Below, piece after piece: positions 56,612 through 64,000 of a DNA stretch of 64,000 nt (positions within the stretch are counted from its first letter, which is position 1; the number at the start of each line of letters is the position of its first letter). A model generated the notes under the pieces. It had not been told where the DNA came from, searched no databases, and saw nothing but the letters and a program-made list of their open reading frames with translations. The position numbers and the translations under genes were made by a program. The DNA is from Amycolatopsis iheyensis (GTDB taxonomy: Bacteria; Actinomycetota; Actinomycetes; Mycobacteriales; Pseudonocardiaceae): the NCBI RefSeq assembly GCF_024703995.1, contig NZ_JAMXQV010000026.1:62001-126000 (forward strand), read 5' to 3'.

Positions 56612-57805
56612 TCAGTCCTCCGCTCGGGCCGGGACTACCAGCACTGCCAATGCCGGGAAGATCGCCGCTACGCAGAAGGCCAGTGCGTACCTGCTGTCGC
56701 CGATCACCAGGCCCAGCAGGGGCGGGGTCAGGGAGGCCGCGATGTTCTGGCCCGTGTTCTGCGTGCCCATCGCCCGGCCCGACCACGCCAGCCCGGCCAG
56801 CTCCGCCGACGCCGTGAAGCCGAGGCCGTTGTCCGCCACCGTGATGACCCCGGCCAGCGCCAGCGCCAGCAGCACCAGCCACGGCCAGGAAGCGTCGCCC
56901 AAAGCCACGAGCAGCATGACGAGGCAGCTCAGGACCGCGAGCTGACGCATCGGCCGCAGCCGGCTGCCCACGCGGTCCGACCACCAGCCCGAGCCGAGCC
57001 GGCCCGCGGCGCCCAGCACCTGGACCACCGCCAGGAACCAGCCCGCCGACAGCGGGCTCCAGTGCTGCACCGCCACCAGGTACACCGGCGCGAACGCCGA
57101 CACCGCGAACTGCGGCACCACCAGCAACGCGCTCGCGCCGTGCACCCGCCACAACGTCGCGTGCCGGTACGGCGAGGGCGGCTTCGAACCACCCGAAGCA
57201 GCAGGCGGCCGCGGCGGGTCCGTCACCAGCCAGGCCACCAGCAGCGCGACGACCACCGCCAGCCCCGCCGGCAGCAGGATCGCCGCGCGGAACCCGAAGT
57301 GCGCCGCCAGCGGCGGGAGCCCCAGCGCGGCGACGCCGACGCCCAGCGGCTGGGCCGTCTGGCGGATCCCCATCGCGATCCCGCGCTCGGACTTCGCGAA
57401 CCAGCCCATCACGACGCGACCGCTCGCCGCGTTCACCGAGGCCGTACACGCTCCGGCGGCCAGGAACACCCCAAAGAGGAGACCGACCGAGTGAGAGCCG
57501 ACCCCGGCGTACACCAGGAGTAACCCCGACGCGCCCAGTCCGAGCGCCATGATCAGACGCTCTCCGTAACGGTCCGCAGCCGCGCCCCACACGATCAGGG
57601 TGAACAACAGCCCGATGCTCGGCGCCGCGACGACCGTGCCGGCCTCCGCCAGCGTCAACCCTTCCGCCGCCCGCATGGCCGGGACCAGGAACGGGATGCC
57701 GTAGAGGAACGAACAGCTCGCGGTCTGCGCGGCGAGGCCGAGCGCCAGGATGAGCCAGCGTCGTGAACTCGCCTGGACCCGCTCGACCTGCACCATCTTC
57801 GTCAC
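56612..57805 (-). CDS. MFS transporter
   Basis: A 397-residue major facilitator with 12 segments. The typical loop 2-3 motif is seen as GAAADRYGERLIMALGL and the mirrored one in GSGWWSDRVGSRLRPMR. No substrate-specific motif identified; OFA or drug-type transporter are possible. The start may be the GTG at 57805 or an ATG at 57796 (MVQVERVQA). An AT-rich promoter region with CTATATAG lies upstream (57831-57838). Its end is close to repeat array C. Confidence 0.9.
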   Translation of the reverse strand: MTKMVQVERVQASSRRWLILALGLAAQTASCSFLYGIPFLVPAMRAAEGLTLAEAGTVVAAPSIGLLFTLIVWGAAADRYGERLIMALGLGASGLLLVYAGVGSHSVGLLFGVFLAAGACTASVNAASGRVVMGWFAKSERGIAMGIRQTAQPLGVGVAALGLPPLAAHFGFRAAILLPAGLAVVVALLVAWLVTDPPRPPAASGGSKPPSPYRHATLWRVHGASALLVVPQFAVSAFAPVYLVAVQHWSPLSAGWFLAVVQVLGAAGRLGSGWWSDRVGSRLRPMRQLAVLSCLVMLLVALGDASWPWLVLLALALAGVITVADNGLGFTASAELAGLAWSGRAMGTQNTGQNIAASLTPPLLGLVIGDSRYALAFCVAAIFPALAVLVVPARAED

Positions 57806-57884
57806 CGTCTCAACATATGAGAGTCACTTCCTATATAGTGAACGATAGTTGGCATGGCTAAGGACCGCAAGGACCCCGCCGGCC

Positions 57885-58979
57885 TCAGGACAGCGCGGCG
57901 TACCCGGGCTTGATGACGTCGTCGATCAGCGCGAGGCGGGCGTCGAAATCGATGAAGGCCGATTTCATCGCGTTGATCGTGAACCACCGGAAGTCGTCGA
58001 GGCCGTACCCGAAGGTCTCGTGCAGAGTGGTGAATTCGCTGGTCATCGTGCATCCGCTCATCAGCCGGTTGTCCGTGTTCACGGTCACCCGGAAGCGCAG
58101 CCGCTTGAGCAGCGCGAGCGGGTGCTCGGCGATCGAGCGCACGGTGCCTGTTTGGACGTTCGACGTCGGGCAGATCTCCAGGGGGATCCGGCGGTCGCGG
58201 ACATACGCGGCCAACCGTCCAAGGTGGACCGTGCCGTCCGCGTCGGTCTTGACGTCCTCGACGATCCGCACGCCGTGCCCGAGCCGTTCGGCGCCGCAGT
58301 GCTGAATCGCCTCCCAAATGGACGGAAGACCGAACGCTTCACCGGCGTGAATGGTGAAATGCGCATTGTTCTGCCGCAAATACTCGAACGCGTCGAGATT
58401 GCGGGTCGGCGGGAATCCGTCCTCCGGGCCGGCGATGTCGAACCCGACGACGCCGGCGTCGCGGTAGCGGACGGCCAGGTTCGCGATCTCGAGGGCCCGG
58501 GCGTGCTGGCGCATCGCGCAGAGCAACGTCCCGACGCGGATGCTGCCGCCGTTCGCGGCCACTCGCCGTGTGCCCTCCGTGAACCCCGCCTGCACAGCCT
58601 CGACCACCGCATCGAGTGACAGACCGCGTTCGACGAACAACTCCGGTGCGTAGCGCACCTCGGCGTAGACGACGCCGTCGGCGGCCAGGTCCTCCACCGC
58701 TTCCGCGGCGACCCTGACCAGCGCTTCCTCCGTCTGCATCACCCCGCAGGTGTGCGCGAAGGTCTCGAGGTAGGACACGAGTGAGCCGGAGTCGGCCGCA
58801 CGGCGGAACCAGCTGCCCAGCTCGGCCGGGTCGGTGGTGGGCAGAGCGGCATAACCGGTCGCCTCGGCGAGCTCGGCGACGGTGGCCGGGCGCAGCCCGC
58901 CGTCGAGGTGGTCGTGCAGCAGCACCTTGGGTGCGCGGCGGAGTGTCTCGCTGGTCAGAACAGGGCTTTCGTCAGGCAT
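57885..58979 (-). CDS. add: Adenosine deaminase
   Basis: A 364-residue zinc enzyme that deaminates adenosine and deoxyadenosine to inosine and deoxyinosine, feeding PunA. The zinc site HDHLDGG is at residues 22-28, the catalytic glutamate in HFTIHAGEAFGLPS, HGVRIVED follows, and the second zinc region is ICPTSNVQTG with VTVNTDNRLMSG. Single gene with an 80-bp downstream spacer before the MFS promoter. Regulation not visible. Confidence 0.96.
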   Translation of the reverse strand: MPDESPVLTSETLRRAPKVLLHDHLDGGLRPATVAELAEATGYAALPTTDPAELGSWFRRAADSGSLVSYLETFAHTCGVMQTEEALVRVAAEAVEDLAADGVVYAEVRYAPELFVERGLSLDAVVEAVQAGFTEGTRRVAANGGSIRVGTLLCAMRQHARALEIANLAVRYRDAGVVGFDIAGPEDGFPPTRNLDAFEYLRQNNAHFTIHAGEAFGLPSIWEAIQHCGAERLGHGVRIVEDVKTDADGTVHLGRLAAYVRDRRIPLEICPTSNVQTGTVRSIAEHPLALLKRLRFRVTVNTDNRLMSGCTMTSEFTTLHETFGYGLDDFRWFTINAMKSAFIDFDARLALIDDVIKPGYAALS

Positions 58980-59190
58980 CCCCCAACGGTAACCTTGTTG
59001 TCATTCCCCTACATGGCCGTAAGTCCCAGGCTCGAGCTAACCCTGAGCGTCGACGATCCGGTAACGAATCGGCCATCCGGGGGCAGCCTCCGCAATAGGC
59101 TCTTCACGGGGGCCATACAGACAGCAATTTTTGCAATCGATAAGCTTCGTGGCACGTCCCTCCATTTCCCCGCCGACGAAGGACACAGCA

Positions 59191-60315
59191 GTGACCACTG
59201 ACAACCAGATTGCCGCCCCGTCCTTCGACCGGATGCGCAACATGCTGGTGCGCGCGGCCGAAGTGCGTGAGAGCGAGCAGCAGCAGATCTTCGACGCGCT
59301 CGACGACATCTACGCCCGCCTCGCGCCGGTGGACTCGCTGGGCGCGGTCCGCAAGCGGCTGTCCGAGATGCCCGACCGCACCGAGGTCAGCGTCCTGGCC
59401 GAGCGCCTCGACGAGACGATGTCGCGCCTGGAGGCCCAGGACAACGCCATCGCCGCGCTGACCCGCGCCGTCGAGAGCATCGTCGACAAGCTCGCCAAGC
59501 CCTTCGCGCAGCTCGACGGCCGGCTCGACGGCATGGCCGCCCGCTTCGAGGGCGTCGCGGGCCGGATGGACGGGCTCGAGGACAAGCTCCAGAACATCCA
59601 CCGCCGGATCGACGAGGTCGGCGGCCACCTCGACAAGCAGGACGCGAAGCTCGACTCGATCCCGCAGTCGGTGCACGGCCCGGTCCGCGAGCGGATCGAG
59701 CAGGCCGAGGCGGCGCTGCGCGACCGCGTCGACCACGCCGACCACGAGCTGCGCGGCAAGGTCGACGAGCTCGGCCGCACGACGCACGAGCGCCTCGGCG
59801 AGCTGGACCGCGTCACGCAGGAGCGGATCGGCGCGAACACCGAGGCCCTCAAGACGGCGCTGACCGAGACCGGCGAGATGATCGACGCCTCGGACCGCCT
59901 GGAAAACCTGGGCAACCGCCTCGAGACGGTCACCACCCGCCTCGACGACCTCGCCTCCCGCCTCGACAAGGTGGAAGACGGCTTCCTGTCCGGCCTGGGC
60001 GACCTCGACGGCGCGGTCAAGAGCGGCCTGGCCAAGGTCGAAGGCACGCTGTCGAAGCAGCCGGACACCGACTCGGTCGACACGCTGGTCCGCAAGAGCA
60101 ACGACGAGAGCGTCCGCCGCATCGGCGGCCAGCTCGACGAGGCGATGGCGACGTTCGCGGAGCTGATGCTCGGCGGCGGCCCGGCCGTCCAGCAGATCGC
60201 CCCGCCGCCGCCGGCCCCGCGCCAGCCGCGTCGCAGCTCGCGCAACGGCCGCGCGCCGAAGGCGGCCGACACGAAGACCAAGCCGGCCGAAGGCTCGGAA
60301 GAGACCGCGGAGTAA
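59191..60315 (+). CDS. Long coiled-coil protein
   Basis: A 374-residue cytoplasmic protein that is almost entirely helical with heptad and hendecad patterns, for example DETMSRLEAQDNAIAALTRA, RLDGMAARFEGVAGRMDGLE and NRLETVTTRLDDLASRLDKV. The tail (about 330-374) is Pro-rich then basic (RQPRRSSRNGRAPKAADTK), a possible DNA- or membrane-binding end. Similar proteins are found throughout actinomycetes without a defined role; polarity or chromosome-organising functions are conceivable. GTG at 59191 with AAGGA upstream. The 211-bp spacer before it holds no other gene; TAAGCT at 59141 may be the -10. A strong terminator follows. Confidence 0.82.
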   Translation: MTTDNQIAAPSFDRMRNMLVRAAEVRESEQQQIFDALDDIYARLAPVDSLGAVRKRLSEMPDRTEVSVLAERLDETMSRLEAQDNAIAALTRAVESIVDKLAKPFAQLDGRLDGMAARFEGVAGRMDGLEDKLQNIHRRIDEVGGHLDKQDAKLDSIPQSVHGPVRERIEQAEAALRDRVDHADHELRGKVDELGRTTHERLGELDRVTQERIGANTEALKTALTETGEMIDASDRLENLGNRLETVTTRLDDLASRLDKVEDGFLSGLGDLDGAVKSGLAKVEGTLSKQPDTDSVDTLVRKSNDESVRRIGGQLDEAMATFAELMLGGGPAVQQIAPPPPAPRQPRRSSRNGRAPKAADTKTKPAEGSEETAE

Positions 60316-60329
60316 GCAGCTCGAACGAA

Positions 60330-60366
60330 GAGGCCCCCGCCGGACGATCCGGCGGGGGCCTCTTTT
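60330..60366 (+). terminator. Intrinsic terminator with U-tract
   Basis: Perfect 15-bp arms GAGGCCCCCGCCGGA (60330-60344) and complement (60348-60362) with a three-base loop, followed by TTTT. This is the most classical Rho-independent terminator in the window. Confidence 0.95.
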
Positions 60367-60389
60367 ACTTTCCGGAGTAACCACTCCGT

Positions 60390-60454
60390 GGCACTTTCCC
60401 TACGAAAGCTCCGCTTCGAGGGCCCCTGGGCGGAACTTTCCTAGGGAAAGTGCC
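60390..60454. repeat. Nested hairpin repeat element (GGCACTTTC family), copy 2
   Basis: Outer arms GGCACTTTCCCTA (60390-60402) and complement (60442-60454) are perfect and identical in sequence to those of the element at 8454-8522. Inside is a second stem GAAAGCTCCGC (60404-60414) with GCGGAACTTTC (60430-60440), one mismatch, and a GGGCCC. It again lies in a spacer between convergent genes. Confidence 0.85.
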
Positions 60455-60495
60455 GCGGGTGTCACTCGACCGGGTGATCATCTTCGCGATGCTTC

Positions 60496-61788
<1,293 letters not shown>

Positions 61789-61809
61789 GTGCTCGAGTTT
61801 AAACCTCGA

Positions 61810-62214
61810 TCAGCCGATCGTGGCACAGGTCTTCGGAACGGTCGGCGAAGTGTTCGGCGGATTCAGCGTTTCCCAGGTGAGACAGAATTCGGCGCCACTC
61901 GGATAGGAAATCCCGATCCACGCGCTCTCGCGGTCGCCGTACTGCAGGGTCTGCCCCTGTGTGCAGATCCGGTCGTACGTCCGGTTGACGCCGTCGTGCT
62001 CGACACTCGGTGTGTCACAACCACGATCGTTGACCTGGGTGGCGATGACCGCGCGTAGCGTGTGCCCGTCGGGCGCCAGCTCCAGCTGCAGGCAGCTCTT
62101 GATCGCGCCGTTCCAGTTCACGTGGCAATTGAGCGCGCCCGCCGACGCGGCCGGTGCACCGGCAAATCCGGCAACCAGCAGGAAACAAACGACCACAGCG
62201 ACTTTTTTCAGCAT
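61810..62214 (-). CDS. Small secreted Cys-rich protein
   Basis: A 134-residue exported protein: MLKKVAVVVCFLLVAGFAG is a Sec signal peptide with a cleavage-like ASA motif near residue 25, and the mature part of about 105 residues has six cysteines in pairs-compatible spacing (NCHVNWNG, KSCLQLE, RGCDTP, RICTQG, EFCLTW, KTCATIG), suggesting three disulfides. No enzyme motif. The ATG at 62214 has AGGAGG at proper distance; an ATG at 62220 lies too close to it. It has its own start after the cdd terminator and is 21 bp upstream of deoA, with which it may be cotranscribed. Confidence 0.85.
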   Translation of the reverse strand: MLKKVAVVVCFLLVAGFAGAPAASAGALNCHVNWNGAIKSCLQLELAPDGHTLRAVIATQVNDRGCDTPSVEHDGVNRTYDRICTQGQTLQYGDRESAWIGISYPSGAEFCLTWETLNPPNTSPTVPKTCATIG

Positions 62215-62285
62215 TTCCATCCCCTCCTCGGCACTTCCGGCGGGGACCGCGGAATTGTCCGGAAAGGAATTTCGACCGTAACACG

Positions 62286-62319
62286 CGCCCACGCCGGTCG
62301 CAACGGACCGGCGTGGGCG
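62286..62319 (-). terminator. Terminator after cdd
   Basis: Perfect 14-bp arms CGCCCACGCCGGTC (62286-62299) and complement (62306-62319) with a six-base loop, eight bases beyond the cdd stop in the direction of transcription. It separates the nucleoside permease/cdd operon from the secreted-protein/deoA pair. Confidence 0.9.
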
Positions 62320-62326
62320 GCGGGGA

Positions 62327-62719
62327 TCACTGGGGCAGGTCGTCCGGGCCGAACGCGTCCGGCAGGACGTCGGACATCGGCAGGATGCCGCTGGGGGTGT
62401 CCACCAGGCACGCGGAGCCGCCCAGCTCGAACAGGATCTGCCGGCAGCGCCCGCACGGCATCAGCAGGTCGCCGGCGCCGCTGCGGCACGCCACCGCGAC
62501 CAGCCGGCCGCCGCCGGAGAGCCGCAGCTGACCGGCCATCGTGCACTCCGCGCACAGGCCGAGCCCGTAGGAGGCGTTCTCGACGTTGCAGCCGGTGACC
62601 ACGCGGCCGTCGTCGACGATCCCGGCCACCCCGACCAGCAGGCCCGAATAGGGTGCGTACGCGTGGGAAGCGGCTTCGATGGCCTTGGAACGCAAGGCGT
62701 CCCAATCGAAAGCGGTCAC
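62327..62719 (-). CDS. cdd: Cytidine deaminase
   Basis: A 130-residue homotetrameric-type cytidine deaminase that makes uridine from cytidine, before phosphorolysis and Upp-mediated base salvage. The zinc motif is NASYGLGLCAE with PCGRCRQ (three Cys), and GCNVENASY is the substrate strand. GTG start that shares a base with the stop of the upstream permease gene, so translation is coupled to nucleoside import. A terminator follows. Confidence 0.96.
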   Translation of the reverse strand: MTAFDWDALRSKAIEAASHAYAPYSGLLVGVAGIVDDGRVVTGCNVENASYGLGLCAECTMAGQLRLSGGGRLVAVACRSGAGDLLMPCGRCRQILFELGGSACLVDTPSGILPMSDVLPDAFGPDDLPQ

Positions 62720-63984
62720 TAGTCCTCCCCTCGGCGATAAGGCTTGCCGTCCGCGCGCGGTGGCCGGAGCCGTTGCGACGCGGCCGCGAGCACGATCAGC
62801 GTCACGAAGTGCGCGGTGTACGGGATCAGGTCGGACGGCAGGGTGTCGTTCGCCCAATAGATCGAGTACAGCACGCCCGCGCCGACGGCGCCGAGCGCCG
62901 CGGCGATCCACTGACGCCGCAGCAGCTGCACCACCACGATGATCGCGAGCAGGATGACCGCGCCGTAGAACAGCGCGAGCACCGCTTCGCCGCCGCCGGC
63001 CAGCTGCAGGCCGTCGGAGTAGCCGAACAGCGCCGCGCCGCCGAGCAGGCCGCCCGGGCGCCAGTTGCCGAAGATCATCGCCGCGAGGCCGATGTACCCG
63101 CGGCTGTTGGTCTGGTTCTCCAGGTAGTCCGCGCCGCCCTTGAGCAGCACCAGCGAGGCGCCGCCCATCCCGGCGAACGCGCCGGAGATCAGCACGGCGA
63201 CGTACTTGTGCCGGTACACGTTGACGCCCAGCGACTCGGCCGCCGTCGGGTTCTCGCCGCAGGACCGCAGCCGCAGCCCGAACCGGGTGCGCCACAGGAT
63301 CCAGTAGCTGACCGGCACGAGCAGGATCGCGATCATCGCCAGCGGCGAGACCTCGGTGACCAGGCCGCGCAGGATGCCGGCGACGTCGGAGATCCCGACG
63401 CGCTGCTCCTTCTCCAGGTCGGCCAGCCAGTCGGACAGGCCGGCCGCGGAGTAGGTGTCGAACTTCGGCACCACCGGCGACTGCCGCGGGTTGCCCGACA
63501 GCGGTTCGAAGATGAGGTTCGCCAGGTACTTCGTGACGCCGAGGCCGAGCAGGTTGATCGCGACGCCGGAGACGATGTGGTTGACGTTGAACGTCACCGT
63601 CGCCACCGCGTGCAGCAGGCCGCCGAGCGCGCCGAACGCGAGCGCGGCCAGCAGGCCGGCCCAGACGCCGCCGTAGTACGCGCCCCAGGCCGCGCCCCAG
63701 GTCCCGAGGATCATCATGCCCTCGAGACCGATGTTGACGACGCCCGCGCGTTCGGCCCAGAGGCCGCCCAGCGCGCACAGCAGGATCGGCAGGGCCAGGC
63801 GCAACGCCGTCGACGCGGTGTTCGACGACGTCAGCGCGGTGACGCCGGTGGAGTACGACGCCGTCGAGATGACGGCGATGGCGATGACCGCCCAGATGAC
63901 CCCGCGCAGCCAGCCGGGGATCCGGCGCCGGGCGCGCCGGACCGGCATCGTGGAGCCGGATTCGGGAGCGACGTCCGTGATCAC
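62719..63984 (-). CDS. Nucleoside ABC transporter permease (NupQ/YufQ type)
   Basis: A 421-residue permease with about ten segments of the BMP-dependent nucleoside/lipoprotein-linked ABC family. GGLWAERAGVVNIGLEGMM is the diagnostic stretch, with GVAINLLGLGVTKYL and GLRLRSCGENPTAAESLGV also characteristic. A cytoplasmic N-terminus of about 25 residues is basic (RRARRRIPGWLRG). It probably pairs with a second permease and ATPase outside the window. Start GTG at 63984, inside a GTGTGATC context consistent with overlap of the stop of another upstream gene. Coupled to cdd by one base. Confidence 0.93.
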   Translation of the reverse strand: MITDVAPESGSTMPVRRARRRIPGWLRGVIWAVIAIAVISTASYSTGVTALTSSNTASTALRLALPILLCALGGLWAERAGVVNIGLEGMMILGTWGAAWGAYYGGVWAGLLAALAFGALGGLLHAVATVTFNVNHIVSGVAINLLGLGVTKYLANLIFEPLSGNPRQSPVVPKFDTYSAAGLSDWLADLEKEQRVGISDVAGILRGLVTEVSPLAMIAILLVPVSYWILWRTRFGLRLRSCGENPTAAESLGVNVYRHKYVAVLISGAFAGMGGASLVLLKGGADYLENQTNSRGYIGLAAMIFGNWRPGGLLGGAALFGYSDGLQLAGGGEAVLALFYGAVILLAIIVVVQLLRRQWIAAALGAVGAGVLYSIYWANDTLPSDLIPYTAHFVTLIVLAAASQRLRPPRADGKPYRRGED

Positions 63985-64000
63985 ACCGCACCCCCTTCCG

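Noticed and set aside
57802..58317. A separate minus-strand gene between MFS and add
   Set aside because: It lies almost wholly within the add coding region in another frame; its Arg/Pro/Asp-rich product is a shadow translation.

Overview
The window is very GC-rich DNA with GTG starts in roughly a third of the genes, dense ATGA start/stop overlaps and many apparently leaderless genes. Gene content (MutAB, actinobacterial PknB-type kinase, SorC/MerR/TetR/ECF regulators, EspC/WXG-type proteins, CYP105/107-like P450s, GH12 lipoprotein, MAB_1171c-type membrane protein) points to a mycelial actinomycete, most likely Pseudonocardiaceae and probably Amycolatopsis. That assignment is an inference from gene families and repeat style, not a database match. 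No rRNA, tRNA, transposase, prophage or CRISPR array was seen, and no gene-free stretch exceeds 300 bp.

Layout. 1-3711: methylmalonyl-CoA mutase subunits (large subunit cut by the window edge). 3823-7671: Ser/Thr kinase, MerR regulator and a divergent pair of membrane proteins. 7668-11806: purine nucleoside phosphorylase, a glycosyltransferase, phosphosugar mutase and a flavodoxin-like protein. 12104-15418: a four-gene operon of XRE regulator, ImmA/IrrE-type metallopeptidase, MAB_1171c-type multispanning membrane protein and amidohydrolase. 15508-18489: small membrane protein, a plant/archaeal-type histidyl-tRNA synthetase and a HEAT-like protein. 18581-25627: a minus-strand operon of FAD monooxygenase, FMN hydroxy-acid oxidase, P450-like protein, CPA2 antiporter and a two-component system. 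25704-29569: aldo/keto reductase with its MerR regulator, a TetR regulator, an ECF sigma factor and its membrane-anchored partner. 29575-35632: pentapeptide protein, upp, small phosphatase, DUF1707 protein, deoC and two aldehyde dehydrogenase homologues, one degenerate. 35761-38121: an orphan type VII secretion substrate cluster. 38118-42554: GH12-like lipoprotein, TetR regulator, tandem P450s and ferredoxin. 42613-48894: a polyol/sugar ABC transporter with dehydrogenase and SorC regulator. 49088-56330: small regulators and enzymes, a 51-residue secreted peptide, a C45 acyltransferase-like protein, a SKI2-type helicase and an acidic protein. 56612-63984: MFS transporter, adenosine deaminase, coiled-coil protein, thymidine phosphorylase, small Cys-rich secreted protein, cytidine deaminase and a nucleoside ABC permease.

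The unifying metabolic theme is nucleoside salvage: nucleoside import (62719), cytidine and adenosine deamination (cdd, add), phosphorolysis (punA, deoA), sugar-phosphate handling (pmmB, deoC plus aldehyde dehydrogenase) and base reuse (upp). From memory, mycobacteria have a compact version of this locus; here it is interrupted by accessory blocks.

The most unusual structures are two families of short intergenic repeats. One is an exactly 21-nt-phased tandem repeat found in three places, always just after stop codons; in one place both convergent genes stop inside it. The other is a nested hairpin element built on GGCACTTTC/GAAAGTGCC, found twice. The best candidate undescribed systems are the XRE-metallopeptidase-membrane protein-amidohydrolase operon, the oxidase/P450/antiporter/two-component operon, and the 51-residue secreted peptide with three (V/I)EY motifs.
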